Positions 44,083-54,072 of a DNA stretch of 64,000 nt are shown here, piece by piece; position 1 is the stretch's first letter, and each line of letters begins with the position of its first letter. The stretch comes from Pirellulaceae bacterium (GTDB lineage Bacteria > Planctomycetota > Planctomycetia > Pirellulales > Pirellulaceae): positions 778,446-842,445 of the forward strand of contig BPJV01000001.1 in assembly GCA_026004795.1 (NCBI GenBank), written 5' to 3'. The position numbers were made by a program, and so were the translations under genes. Under the pieces are notes generated by a model that worked only from the letters and a program-made list of their open reading frames with translations, made no database searches and was not told the DNA's origin.

Positions 44083-44453
44083 CGCGGGTACTACTTTCTG
44101 GGCACGTGTGTTGGGCTGCGGTGCCCAAGGGATTCCTAGAGCACCTGGTGGTTGGCTCGGCCTCTTCCTCGCGGCCATCGGCAGCGCGACGAGAGGACGT
44201 GGTGCCGTCATTGGCGTTATCAGTTGACCACTCGTTTCGCCCTCGAATTCGTTTCGCCCCCCGAAGTGTGGAGGAATGCCCCTATCGAATCGCCTGTGTG
44301 GATGTCTCGCCGGCGGCGAAATTTTTTTGGAGGCAACATGTGGATTTCGTTCGGGAAAGCGTATTCCTAAATGGTAGCGGGCAACTGCGCGCGTTGAGCG
44401 ACCTAGTTGCGCATGCCCGTAGGAGCAATCATTTTATTGATAGGAGCTAAAGT
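44083..44453. other. Divergent spacer between sdaA and the DUF1559 gene
   Basis: About 370 nt without a convincing ORF. The last bases contain AGGAG, the ribosome binding site of the DUF1559 gene. Confidence 0.5.
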
Positions 44454-45500
44454 ATGCGATTGGTTCGTAGTCGCCGACATGCTTTTACGCTTGTCGAGTT
44501 ATTGGTGGTGATCGCGATCATCGGGGTGTTGGTGGGATTGCTGTTGCCGGCGGTTCAAGCGGCTCGCGAGGCGGCACGGCGCATGCAATGTCAGAACAAC
44601 TTGAAGCAACTGGCGTTGGCGTGTCTGAATTATGAGAGTGCGCTGAAGCGATTTCCGATGGCCTTTGTGCCGGCGGTAACACCGTATCCTCCCAATGCGA
44701 ACAACGCCAATGTTGAGGCTTGGGGGTGGGGCGCTTTGTTGTTACCCTACCTGGAGCAAGGAAATCTGCACAGCCGATTGCAGGTAAACCGTTATTCCTT
44801 GCGGGCCACGATTGCCGGGGAGAATCCGTCGTTGACGCCGGCGCAGGCTCAGGCGTTGTTGCAGACTCCCATTTCGACGTTCCAGTGTCCCAGCGACACG
44901 GGGGCTGGCGGTGATCTGATTCATCAGCAGCGGCATTTCGGGGGTGGCGTGGGAACCCAGGCGGCAGGTTTAGGGAATTGGCGGCCGGCGCGGGCCAATT
45001 ACATCTCCAATCGCGGCACGCGGGACCAACCCCAAAGCACGTTGGATACGCATGGGATGATGATGGAGAACACGGCCATTCGTATCGCCGAGGTGACCGA
45101 TGGCACCAGCAACACGTTTCAGATCGGCGAGCGGGATTCGCAGTATGGGCGCGGGGGGACCTGGATCGGGGTGCGGAATCCGCGGGGCGCATTTGCTCGC
45201 GGCATCTACTACGTCACGGCCAACGTGCGGCCGCCGCTCAATTCGAGCGACCCGCCGTACGGCTGGAACAGCTCGGCCAATCGGGCGGTGCAGGCGGGGT
45301 TCTCGAGCTTGCATACCGGCGGAGCCAATTTTGCTTATGTCGATGGTTCGATCCACTTCATCTCCGAGAACATCGAATGGCGGCAGGATCGGGCCGGTGG
45401 CTGTCGCGTATGGGACATCGCCCCGTGTGAGCCGACCTATGGGGTCTACCAGCGGCTTGGTCGCCGCAACGATGGATTCGTCTTCGCCACCCCAGAGTGA
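44454..45500 (+). CDS. DUF1559 prepilin-like protein
   Basis: 348 aa. The N-terminus is a type IV pilin-like leader: basic 'MRLVRSRRHA' followed by 'FTLVELLVVIAIIGVLVGLL', with cleavage expected before the Phe. Next is the planctomycete block 'QAAREAARRMQCQNNLKQL'. The C-terminal 'GGANFAYVDGSIHFIS' is the H-X9-DG type motif of this family. DUF1559 proteins are found in large numbers in Planctomycetes and are probably assembled or anchored by a type II secretion/pilus-like machine; individual functions are unknown. AGGAG lies 7 nt before the ATG. Confidence 0.94.
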   Translation: MRLVRSRRHAFTLVELLVVIAIIGVLVGLLLPAVQAAREAARRMQCQNNLKQLALACLNYESALKRFPMAFVPAVTPYPPNANNANVEAWGWGALLLPYLEQGNLHSRLQVNRYSLRATIAGENPSLTPAQAQALLQTPISTFQCPSDTGAGGDLIHQQRHFGGGVGTQAAGLGNWRPARANYISNRGTRDQPQSTLDTHGMMMENTAIRIAEVTDGTSNTFQIGERDSQYGRGGTWIGVRNPRGAFARGIYYVTANVRPPLNSSDPPYGWNSSANRAVQAGFSSLHTGGANFAYVDGSIHFISENIEWRQDRAGGCRVWDIAPCEPTYGVYQRLGRRNDGFVFATPE

Positions 45501-45682
45501 CCAGAGCGGGACGAGGGACGAGGCCGCTGGTCCACCACACCAAGCAGCGAGGCGAGCCGGCCTGCGGTTGGCTCGCCCTGTACGCTGGCGAGTTCCAATC
45601 GACGGTGCGGGCAGCGCCGAGGATTGGTGCCTTGTGTGGCGTGGAGTGTCGGGTGGGCGATGGCGGATTCTGGGGAATCAGC

Positions 45683-47608
45683 GTGACGAACGTGCGACGT
45701 TTGCTGGGCCGCGTGGTGGTGCTCGCGATGCTCGTAGGTAGCGCCGGCTGCTATCGTCCGAGTGGTCGGGGGCAGGCGTCGCCATCCCATGCCCCCGGGA
45801 CATCGCCGTCGGCCACCGCCGGCTACGTGCCGGATTCTGCGTGCCAACCGTGTCATGACGAGATTTATCGCCGCTTCCAAGGGCACGGCATGGGGCGTAG
45901 TTTCGATTTGCGTCCGCTGCAGTTGGCAGGAGAGGATTTCGGTAGCAGCCACTACTATCACGAACCTTCGGACCGTCATTACGAAATGGTCCGCGAAGGG
46001 AACGACTGGTATCAAATCCGCTATCAACTAGATGCACAAGGTAGGCGCGTCAACGAGGTGAAGGTGCGTGTCGATGCCGTGATCGGCTCGGGAAACCATG
46101 CGCGTACGTACCTGTACCGTACACCGGCAGGCGAATGGTTTCAGATGCCCTTGGGATGGTTTCCTGATCAGGGGCGCTGGCGATTGAATCCAGGGTATGA
46201 TCGCCCCGACCACATGGGGTTCCACCGCCAGATCAATCGAGAATGCATGTTTTGCCATAATGCGTATCCACTGGATTTTCCGGCCGGGGCGGATGCGTTT
46301 TGGCAGCCGGAGGTTTTTCCCGAGCAGTTGCCCGAGGGGATCGGATGTCAACGGTGTCATGGTCCCGGGGAGCGTCACCTCGAATTGGCGGAAACGGTTG
46401 GTGCGACGGATGAGCAATTGCGCCAGTCGATCGTCAATCCCCAGCGGCTTCCGGCCGAGTTGCGGGACAGCGTGTGCAATCAGTGTCATTTGCAACCTTC
46501 CGCGCAGATTTCCAGTGTGCTGGTACGAGCCGGTCGCGGCGATTTTTCCTTTCGTCCCGGTCAAGCGCTGGAAGACTATCGGGCGATGGTCGATTACCGA
46601 TCCGAGGAGGATGAGCAGCGGTTCGAAATCAATCATCATGCCTATCGTTTGGCCGAGAGCCGATGCTTCCAACAAAGTGGAACCGGCATGTCGTGCCTTT
46701 CCTGTCATGATCCGCACGGGGTGGTACCGGAGAGCCAGCGCGTGCGCTATTACCGCGAGCGATGTTTGCAGTGCCATCGAGTGACGCAATGCGCAACGGC
46801 GGCCACGATCGAGCATGACTCGAGCAATCTGGGGACAGCGGTGGCCGATTGCGTCGCGTGTCATATGCCGACGCGACGTGCGCACGATGCCATCCACGCG
46901 ATCATGACCGATCATCGCATTGTGCGCCTTGCCGATGAAGAAGAGGAACGGTTGGCCGCCCGGCAGGAACCTCCCCCGGTGGATCCAGCGGTCCCCTTGC
47001 TGCCCTACCGGTGGCGTCAATCCAGGGAGGACGTTCCGCGGTTGTTGCACGAACAAGAGCGGATGTACCTTGCCATTGTGGCCAGCAGGTTGGGTAATGC
47101 TGCCGCCGTCCGGGAATTGGTCGAATACACCGCCAACCGTCGTGACGAGCTGCTACCGATGGTCGAGTTGGTCGAAGCATTCCGTCGGGCAGGAGACGTC
47201 GATCGGGAGGTGACGGTACTGCGGACGATTGTCGATTACCATCCCGATCATCCACAAGCGAATTTGCAACTGGCCATGGCGCTGACCGAGGTCGAGGCGT
47301 GGGAGGAGGCGCGGTACTACTATCAGCGGTCGATCGAGCTGGGCCCGGTACTGCCGGAAGCGGTCATGGGGCTGGGAGTCCTGGCGCTCCGAACGGGCGA
47401 TATGGCGGAAGCCGAACAGCGTTTTCGTGCGGCCATTGCACTGCGACCCTTGTACGGAGATGCGCACTTGAATTTAGGCATCTTGTTGTTTTCCCAGCGG
47501 CGGTGGGATGAGGCTCGCCAGGCATTGCGTCGGGCCATGGCCATCGATCCCCGGCTGGATACGGCGGCCGATTATTTGCAGCAGATGGCCGCGGAAGAAA
47601 GTTTGTAG
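45683..47608 (+). CDS. Seven-heme cytochrome c lipoprotein with C-terminal TPRs
   Basis: 641 aa from the GTG at 45683 (GGGGA upstream), giving a lipoprotein signal 'VVVLAMLVGSAGC'; the frame is open from 45497. Seven CxxCH heme motifs: CQPCH, CMFCH, CQRCH, CNQCH, CLSCH, CLQCH, CVACH, all before residue ~400, in the cytochrome c554-like arrangement. The C-terminal third (~480-640) holds several TPRs ('HPQANLQLAMALTEVEAWEEA', shortened: NLQLAMALTEVEAWEEA; 'GDAHLNLGILLFSQRRWDEA'). Probably an extracytoplasmic electron carrier with a protein-binding platform; partners are unknown. Confidence 0.88.
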   Translation: MTNVRRLLGRVVVLAMLVGSAGCYRPSGRGQASPSHAPGTSPSATAGYVPDSACQPCHDEIYRRFQGHGMGRSFDLRPLQLAGEDFGSSHYYHEPSDRHYEMVREGNDWYQIRYQLDAQGRRVNEVKVRVDAVIGSGNHARTYLYRTPAGEWFQMPLGWFPDQGRWRLNPGYDRPDHMGFHRQINRECMFCHNAYPLDFPAGADAFWQPEVFPEQLPEGIGCQRCHGPGERHLELAETVGATDEQLRQSIVNPQRLPAELRDSVCNQCHLQPSAQISSVLVRAGRGDFSFRPGQALEDYRAMVDYRSEEDEQRFEINHHAYRLAESRCFQQSGTGMSCLSCHDPHGVVPESQRVRYYRERCLQCHRVTQCATAATIEHDSSNLGTAVADCVACHMPTRRAHDAIHAIMTDHRIVRLADEEEERLAARQEPPPVDPAVPLLPYRWRQSREDVPRLLHEQERMYLAIVASRLGNAAAVRELVEYTANRRDELLPMVELVEAFRRAGDVDREVTVLRTIVDYHPDHPQANLQLAMALTEVEAWEEARYYYQRSIELGPVLPEAVMGLGVLALRTGDMAEAEQRFRAAIALRPLYGDAHLNLGILLFSQRRWDEARQALRRAMAIDPRLDTAADYLQQMAAEESL

Positions 47609-47661
47609 GTGTGAAGAGGTCGAGTCCGTTTTTTTCTCTAGTGTGGAAGCGAGGTGTCTTG

Positions 47662-48096
47662 ATGGCAGGGGACCGACGATGGTTTTTCGGGGGCGGTGTG
47701 GCTGCGGTTTGTTGCCTCTTGTCCGGTTGTGGCAACGACAAGATCGCTACGGTGGAGGGGACGATCTACTTGGACGGCAAGCCGTTGGAGGGGGCGGTGG
47801 TCGAGTTCTATCCGACGCACTCCGGAGGGGCGTCGTACGGACGTACCGATGCTGAGGGGCACTACGAGCTACAGTACAACCGAAATGAAGCCGGGGCGGA
47901 GATTGGTCGCCACAAGGTTCAAATCACCACGTTCGCGGACGGGGGCGGGTACGGTCAGGGGCGAAAGGAACTGCTGCCCACGCGCTACAATTCGGAGACG
48001 GAGCTTGAGGTGGAGGTGAAGCGGGGGCATAACGTCATCGATTTTCTGGAGCTGACCTCCGAAGGCAAGATCGAAGAGAATCCGCGGAACTATTGA
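47662..48096 (+). CDS. Small lipoprotein with a carboxypeptidase-regulatory-like (transthyretin-fold) domain
   Basis: 144 aa from the ATG at 47662; an alternative start at 47611 adds 17 residues. The signal sequence ends in the lipobox 'CCLLSGCGN'. It is followed by a single beta-sandwich: 'VEGTIYLDGKPLEGAVVEFYP' (in parts: VEGTIYLDGKPL, GAVVEFYP), 'GRTDAEGHYELQY' and 'GRHKVQITT'. Many such proteins occur in planctomycete genomes, often close to DUF1559 genes as here. Function is unknown. Confidence 0.82.
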   Translation: MAGDRRWFFGGGVAAVCCLLSGCGNDKIATVEGTIYLDGKPLEGAVVEFYPTHSGGASYGRTDAEGHYELQYNRNEAGAEIGRHKVQITTFADGGGYGQGRKELLPTRYNSETELEVEVKRGHNVIDFLELTSEGKIEENPRNY

Positions 48097-48451
48097 GGGC
48101 TGAGTCGCAGGGGGAGTGTGGGGATCGCGTCGCGCGGGCCCTCCCCGGTCTCCCCGCTCGGGCCCTCCCCGCTCGCATTACTCGCGACCCTCCCGGAGGG
48201 AGGGTGGGGCGTATGCGTTCGTGGTGTTTTGGGGATTGGCATCGCACCTTTCGTGCCCCTCCCGCGGTGCGGGAGGGTAATTGGTTTGTGCTGCTCGTGC
48301 TGTGCTGCTCGTGCTGTGCGGTGATGTGCGGGGCAGGTGATGCGGGGGGGCAAATGATGAGTGTGCAGGTCGGCGCTAGCCGCCAACCCTGAGATGACCG
48401 AGAGAGTGCAGGTGATGGCTGTGAGGTGCTGCGCCGAGGGAGGACGTTCAT
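48097..48451. repeat. Intergenic region with dispersed GC-rich repeat copy 3
   Basis: About 355 nt, no gene. The repeat block ('ccctccccgctcgggc' units, 'cattactcgcgaccctc', 'ggagggagggtgggg') is at 48137-48209, same orientation as the copies at 25141 and 42412. A run of 'gtgctgctc' words lies at 48290-48320. Confidence 0.8.
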
Positions 48452-50995
48452 TTACGACGTTTGCGATTGCGGCGGTTGGGGGGGGCGGTCGGTGCGCCGT
48501 TGGGTGGAGGAGCGAACCGCCGGCTTTTCGAGCAACTCTTTGAGTTCATCGAGTTTGCTGCGGCTTTTCTCCTGGTCGCCCTCCCCTGCTTTTCCTCGGC
48601 GACGACCGGGATTCTTGCGGGCGGCTGGCGGTGTCTTGTCCGGTGTGGGGGAAGCTGGCGACGAAGTAGCTCCGGCCGATGGCAGGGAACGTTTGACCAG
48701 TTGGCGTTCGACCAACGACCACAGGCTGGAAGTGATGAAGTAGATGCATAAACCGCTGGGGACCTTGAAGAACAGCACCCCCATAAACACCGTCATGACT
48801 TGCATCATGTTTTGCGTCATCCGCGTTTGTTCGTCGGTCGCTTTAGGCATCAACATCTTCTGTTGCGCCAGAAAAAGGGCGACGGTCACCACGGGAAGTA
48901 GATTGAAATAGGGGCCGAGCCAACCGGTGCCTCGGCCGGCGATGAACTCGGGCATCCAGCCGCTCCAGTCGAGCAGCATGTCGGGGCCAGCCAGATTGGA
49001 GCACCAGTCGAAGCCGGGGATGAGGGGAGCCTGGCGCAACGAGATGTCAACGCTGAGGCAGCGATACAGGCCGATGAAGATGGGGAGTTGGATGAACATG
49101 GGGAGGCAGCCGGCCAGCGGCTTGAAATTGTGTTTGGCGTAGAGTTCCTGCATCGCCTTGGCGCGCTTCTCCATGTTGTCCTTATACATTTCGTTGATGC
49201 GTTTCAGCTCCGGTTGCAACTCTTGCATCTTCTGCGCGTTGATCGCCGCTTTGCGTCCCAGCGGGAACATGCATCCGCGCACCAACACGGTGAGTAGAAT
49301 GATGGCCAAACCGTAGTTGCCCACGATCCAATAGAAGAAGTGCAGGATCTTGGAGAGGGGTTTGGCGATCCACGGGAACCAGCCATACTCGATGGCGCGC
49401 TCCAGCCCGTGAGCTGCCAAAACGTCGCTGTCTTTGGGGCCAATGAAAACGCGGTAACGTTTGGTGAGCGAGCCGCCGGCCGGGATCGGCTCTTCCTGGG
49501 TGTCGAACCAGAATCCCGTGTTGGCCGCCTGGCTCTGCGCCTTCTTCAGCAGTTTCACGTTGGCCAGTGCCATGGCGCCAGCTTGCCGCAGGGCGTCGAT
49601 CGACGGTGCCGACGGATCCTCGGGCAGGATGGCGGCGGTAAAGTAAGGGGAGTCCAAGCCGACATAGCGCACCGTCCGCGCTTCCACCGGTTCGTTTTCC
49701 GAGAACAGGATCGTGTGCGGTTGGCTGGGAAAGTCCTTGGCCCGCTCGACGATATTCCGCGTGGTGACCAGTTGGTGTCCTTCCAGTTGGGAATGGAAGA
49801 TGACGTCGCGTTGCCCAGCACCGCTGAACATGTGCGGGGAAATCTTCACCGAGTACCACCAGCCTTCGAGGGTCAGTCCGTTGAGGCCTTCTTGCCGCAT
49901 GGCGACGACGACCTCTTCTTCGTTGTGGTTGACCAGCTCCGTCTCGACGTCGAGTTCATAGCCATCGCGTCCGTTGCCGGGCGGATAGAGGCGGTAACGC
50001 TTCACCAGATCCAGCTTTGCCGGCCGCCCCGTGCTGTCGAGCAAGGGTTGCAGGGGCAGGCGAAACTCGACGCCCGATCCACCGGGAACCTCCAATTCCC
50101 GCGCCTCCCAATCGACGTTGAGCATGGGGGCCAGGGCGGGAAGAGCGAGTTGTCCGGAGGGAACCTGCGTGGCGCCGATGGCGGCAAGCGTCGTTCTCAG
50201 GCTCGGGGTATGGTAGTTGCCCACGACCTGTTCGCTGGGGCGCGGATGCATACGGAGAATGTCCAGAGGGGCTTCATCGGCAATGGCGGTGAACGTCAGC
50301 GACTGTGCTGCAGCTTCCTCAGTCGCTGCCGACCCTTGGTCACTCGCGGCGTCATCAGTAACTTCTGCCACTGGCCGTCGCACTCGCACTTCCACTTCAC
50401 GTTGAGGGCGAGTCTCCGCCAGAGCCATGCGGAAATCGTCGAGCGTTAACGTGGCTGCGGAGTTGATCGCTTCGATGATGTCTCCTACGCGCAGGCCGCC
50501 AGCCACCTGGGGCGAACGGGCGGTTGCTGCCGGAGAACCGGGAGGGACGGAACGAATCTGGAGGCCTCCGTCCACAGGCTGCAAGGCGAGATGGCCGAGA
50601 TAGCCTCCTTCATGTTCCAGGGCGCGGAACCGAAAACGCCGTTGGGTCGTGCCGGTCCGCTCGACCAACTCCACACGCTCCACCCCCGCCCCGCGGCTGG
50701 TCAACGTCACTAGCAGTCGATAGCCGCTGTTCGGATCCATCGACCCGAGGGTCAATCGACGATCGGGGTAATCGAAGGCTTGATGCCCGGAGGAGGGGGA
50801 CGAATCGTCGTCGGAGCTACCGTCCGCCTCCCGAGCCAGTGAACCCTCGGGCTGCAGAAGCGGGTCGTCGCTGTCGGCCGAGGGCACTTCCGGCGCACTG
50901 GCATCCGGCTGGGGAGCGTTCTGAGGTCTCGTGCTCAGGTAGAGATAAAACAGTGCGGTAGTTAGAAACAGCCAGGCAAGAAATCGACGATCCAC
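48452..50995 (-). CDS. yidC: Membrane protein insertase YidC with an embedded PDZ domain
   Basis: 847 aa, longer than the usual ~550. The GTG start at 50995 gives 'MDRRFLAWLFLTTALFYLYL', the N-terminal membrane anchor. An acidic linker (~30-72) follows. Inside the periplasmic region, residues ~143-208 form a PDZ-like domain ('GGLQIRSVPPGSPA', 'VAGGLRVGDIIEAINSAAT'). The rest of the periplasmic beta-sandwich runs to ~560. The conserved insertase domain (~570-790) has 'YGLAIILLTVLVRGCMFPL', 'PLAGCLPMFIQLPIFIGLY' and 'SGLCIYFITSSLWSLVER'. A basic, Pro-rich tail ends the protein. YidC inserts and folds inner-membrane proteins, alone or with SecYEG. Confidence 0.95.
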   Translation of the reverse strand: MDRRFLAWLFLTTALFYLYLSTRPQNAPQPDASAPEVPSADSDDPLLQPEGSLAREADGSSDDDSSPSSGHQAFDYPDRRLTLGSMDPNSGYRLLVTLTSRGAGVERVELVERTGTTQRRFRFRALEHEGGYLGHLALQPVDGGLQIRSVPPGSPAATARSPQVAGGLRVGDIIEAINSAATLTLDDFRMALAETRPQREVEVRVRRPVAEVTDDAASDQGSAATEEAAAQSLTFTAIADEAPLDILRMHPRPSEQVVGNYHTPSLRTTLAAIGATQVPSGQLALPALAPMLNVDWEARELEVPGGSGVEFRLPLQPLLDSTGRPAKLDLVKRYRLYPPGNGRDGYELDVETELVNHNEEEVVVAMRQEGLNGLTLEGWWYSVKISPHMFSGAGQRDVIFHSQLEGHQLVTTRNIVERAKDFPSQPHTILFSENEPVEARTVRYVGLDSPYFTAAILPEDPSAPSIDALRQAGAMALANVKLLKKAQSQAANTGFWFDTQEEPIPAGGSLTKRYRVFIGPKDSDVLAAHGLERAIEYGWFPWIAKPLSKILHFFYWIVGNYGLAIILLTVLVRGCMFPLGRKAAINAQKMQELQPELKRINEMYKDNMEKRAKAMQELYAKHNFKPLAGCLPMFIQLPIFIGLYRCLSVDISLRQAPLIPGFDWCSNLAGPDMLLDWSGWMPEFIAGRGTGWLGPYFNLLPVVTVALFLAQQKMLMPKATDEQTRMTQNMMQVMTVFMGVLFFKVPSGLCIYFITSSLWSLVERQLVKRSLPSAGATSSPASPTPDKTPPAARKNPGRRRGKAGEGDQEKSRSKLDELKELLEKPAVRSSTQRRTDRPPQPPQSQTS

Positions 50996-51937
50996 CGGAT
51001 TCTCTCAATCGGGTTCAGGGAAACAGTAACGATGCTAGTTCGGATGGCAGGCGGCAGGGAGGCAAGGTACGACCTCCGGAGCCATGCCTGGCGCCAAGAG
51101 TTCAGCGGACCGGTTCGGGGCATTGCTGGTTGTCGATGGATACCGCAGCGATGTCCGCCGGCCTCTGGTGCTGTCCTCTGGAATGATGCCAAGGAAAGTT
51201 ATTCTCCCGATCGATGGCCATCTTGGCTAGGCCAACGTGCCGCCTGCTCGCGGTGGACCGACAGGTTGCGTTGGGTAGGTCAGGTGGCGTGCTCGGCGGG
51301 CGGTCCGGCCATGGCAGCGGGGCTTCAGCAATCGCCGTCCTGAGTCGTCGACTGAGGAAACGAGGAGTGGACGGTCGTCCCGAGGGGAGGTGGGACGCCG
51401 GTGAAGTTGCCGTCGGCACGGAAGGTCGGCCTGGCGCCGCCTGACCGTGCGATGTTCGTTGATCTCAGGGGCATGCTGTCAAAATGACATGGGGAACCGG
51501 CGAGGGCTCGGACTGGCCCAGTGAGTTGAGCCGGCAGGCGGTCAATGGGCTGGACGGATCCGCGATTCCACGGAAAGAGTCATTGATTTCTATGGTGGCA
51601 CGGTCTTTGCACATGGCGAGCCACAGGTTTGCTGGCTGCCGTTCTGTCGGGAGGTCAGCGTCCGGGGCGCCCCGTGGATCAACGCGAGAGCGTAGATTCA
51701 TGTGGTAGCTTGCTAGCCCGCCCATGCTGGCGGCAACGGCCCTGTTGCGGGGCGTGTTGAGGATGGGCAGAGGTGCAGCGGGGGTTGCCGGAAGTGTCGG
51801 CCCGAGCGATGGGGTGATCGAGTAGAGAAGATCAAGAAGTCAGGCAGTTGCCGCTCGGGTTCCTCGGGGATTTCTGGGCGAGGCGACTGAGGTGAATGTG
51901 AGCTGAGTTTCCATTGGGATTTGGGAGGAATCAAATC
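50996..51937. other. Long divergent intergenic region between yidC and groEL1
   Basis: About 940 nt. It must contain the promoters of yidC (minus) and groEL1 (plus). I looked for a CIRCE operator (TTAGCACTC-N9-GAGTGCTAA) and found none. No convincing ORF or RNA gene. Confidence 0.55.
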
Positions 51938-53605
51938 GTGGCAAAGCAGATGGTTTTTAATGATGAAGCGCGGCAGCCGCTGTTGGCTGGGGTGTCCAAG
52001 TTGGCTCGCGCTGTCAAGAGCACGTTGGGTCCGCGCGGACGCAACGCTGTGTTGGATAAGGGATGGGGGTCGCCGAAGGTGACCAAGGACGGGGTGACGG
52101 TCGCCGAGGATATCGACCTGGAGGACCCGTTCGAGAATCTGGGGGCTCAGTTGGTCAAAGAGGTGGCCAGCAAGACCAACGACGTGGCAGGGGATGGCAC
52201 GACCACGGCGACGGTGTTGGCGGAGGCCATCTTCCGGGAAGGGTTGAAGATGGTGGCCGCTGGAGCTGATCCCATGGCCCTGTCGCGAGGTATTGGGAAG
52301 GCGGTTGACGCGGTGGCCGAGGCTGTCCAGAAGATGGCGATCACGATCGACGCCAAGAACAAGAAAGAAATCAAGCAGGTGGCGACGATTGCCGGTAACA
52401 ACGATCCGGAGATCGGTGAGGTGCTGGCCGATGCGTTTTTGAAGGTCGGCAAGGATGGCGTGATCACGGTCGAGGAAGGGCGTAGTAGCGAGACGGTGGT
52501 CGAGGTCGTCGAGGGGATGCAGTTCGATCGCGGCTTCTTGTCTCCGCACTTCGTCACCAATCCTGACGAGGTGACCTGTGAGCTGGATGATTGCTACATC
52601 CTGATCTACGAAGAGAAGATCAGCTCGAACAAGAAGTTGATTCCGCTGCTGGAGGCGATCAGCAAGGCGCGCAAGCCGCTGCTGATCATCGCCGAGGATG
52701 TGGAGGGAGAAGCGCTGGCCACGCTGGTGGTCAACAAGATGCGTGGCATTTTGAGTGTGTGCGCCGTGAAGGCTCCCGGTTACGGTGACCGACGCAAGGC
52801 CATGTTGGGTGATATTGCCGTACTGACCGGCGGGCAGGCGATCTTCAAGGATTTGGGGATCGATCTGGAGAATGTCAAACTGTCCGATTTGGGGCGTGCC
52901 AAGAAGGTCAAGGTGACCAGCGAGGAGACCATCATCATAGGTGGCGCCGGCTCGAAGGAAGCCATTCAGGGGCGAGCCGAGCAGATTCGCCGCGAGATCG
53001 AGCAGACTGACAGTGATTACGACCGGGAGAAGCTGCAGGAGCGATTGGCTAAATTGGCCGGTGGCGTGGCGCGCATTCTCGTTGGTGCGGCCACCGAGAC
53101 GGAGATGAAAGAGCGCAAGGCTTTGTTGGATGATGCCAAAGCGGCCACCCAGGCGGCGTTGGAGGAAGGGATCGTTCCCGGAGGCGGCGTGGCGTTGATC
53201 CGTTGCGAATCGGCCCTGAAGAAGCTTGATTTGTCGGGTGATGAGAAGTTGGGTGCGGATATCATTGCCCAGGTGCTCGATTACCCCTTGCGCACCATCG
53301 CCAACAATGCCGGCGTGGACGGCGCGGTGGTTGTCAATCGCGTGCGGCGAATGAAGGGCAAGACCGAGGGGTATGACGCGGCGGCCGATCGGTACTGCGA
53401 TCTCGTCGAAGCTGGGATCATTGATCCGGCGAAGGTGGTACGTACGGCGCTGCAGAATGCGTCCTCGGTGGCCAGCTTGTTGTTGACTACCGAATCGCTC
53501 GTGGCGGATATCCCGGTGGAAGAGGAAGAGTCCGGCGGGCATGACCACCATGACCATGGCATGGGTGGTATGGGCGGCATGGGCGGTATGCCCGGAATGA
53601 TGTAG
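51938..53605 (+). CDS. groEL: Chaperonin GroEL, first paralogue
   Basis: 555 aa from the GTG at 51938 (GGGAGGA 8 nt upstream). Equatorial-domain landmarks are '[16 protein letters not shown]', '[14 protein letters not shown]', '[15 protein letters not shown]' with the ATP-hydrolysis Asp region, and '[14 protein letters not shown]'. The C-terminus is His/Gly/Met-rich ('[18 protein letters not shown]'), the GGM tail lining the cavity. It is followed 97 nt later by groES. Two GroEL copies flank one GroES gene, and this is the copy with the GGM tail. Confidence 0.96.
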   Translation: MAKQMVFNDEARQPLLAGVSKLARAVKSTLGPRGRNAVLDKGWGSPKVTKDGVTVAEDIDLEDPFENLGAQLVKEVASKTNDVAGDGTTTATVLAEAIFREGLKMVAAGADPMALSRGIGKAVDAVAEAVQKMAITIDAKNKKEIKQVATIAGNNDPEIGEVLADAFLKVGKDGVITVEEGRSSETVVEVVEGMQFDRGFLSPHFVTNPDEVTCELDDCYILIYEEKISSNKKLIPLLEAISKARKPLLIIAEDVEGEALATLVVNKMRGILSVCAVKAPGYGDRRKAMLGDIAVLTGGQAIFKDLGIDLENVKLSDLGRAKKVKVTSEETIIIGGAGSKEAIQGRAEQIRREIEQTDSDYDREKLQERLAKLAGGVARILVGAATETEMKERKALLDDAKAATQAALEEGIVPGGGVALIRCESALKKLDLSGDEKLGADIIAQVLDYPLRTIANNAGVDGAVVVNRVRRMKGKTEGYDAAADRYCDLVEAGIIDPAKVVRTALQNASSVASLLLTTESLVADIPVEEEESGGHDHHDHGMGGMGGMGGMPGMM

Positions 53606-53702
53606 TAAGCCAGTCGCTGTGACGCGGAATGCAGGGCGTTTTTCGCGGTGGTAATGGACCTGTGAAATAAGCAAGTTTCAACACAAATAGGAAGTATTGA
53701 GT

Positions 53703-54002
53703 ATGGCAAATATCAAGATTCGACCATTGGATGATCGCGTGGTAGTGCAGCCGGTTGAGGCTGAGGAAACGACGGCTGGCGGGATCGTGTTGCCGGACAC
53801 GGCGCGCGAGAAGCCGCAGCGGGGGACGGTGGTTGCCGTAGGACCGGGGCGGTTGCTGGACAACGGGGAGCGGGCCCCTCTGTCGTTGGCTATCGGTGAC
53901 CAAGTGATCTATGGCAAGTATGGCGGTAGCGACGTTGAGGTGAATGGGCAGGAATACAAGATCTTGCGGGAGAACGATGTTCTGGCGAAGGTCTTGGCCT
54001 AG
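53703..54002 (+). CDS. groES: Co-chaperonin GroES
   Basis: 99 aa. It begins '[19 protein letters not shown]' and has the mobile-loop region '[19 protein letters not shown]'. The end '[15 protein letters not shown]' is typical. The ATG at 53703 has AGGAAG upstream. It lies between the two groEL genes and could serve both as the lid of the folding chamber. Confidence 0.96.
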   Translation: MANIKIRPLDDRVVVQPVEAEETTAGGIVLPDTAREKPQRGTVVAVGPGRLLDNGERAPLSLAIGDQVIYGKYGGSDVEVNGQEYKILRENDVLAKVLA

Positions 54003-54072
54003 TCGTTCAAGTCGCTGCTGGGATTGGTTTTAAGGTCGAAAAGTCAAGGTTTTAGTATAAGGAATTGGAAGC

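Noticed and set aside
50996-51937. CIRCE/HrcA operator upstream of groEL1
   Set aside because: No TTAGCACTC or GAGTGCTAA half sites were found in the region.
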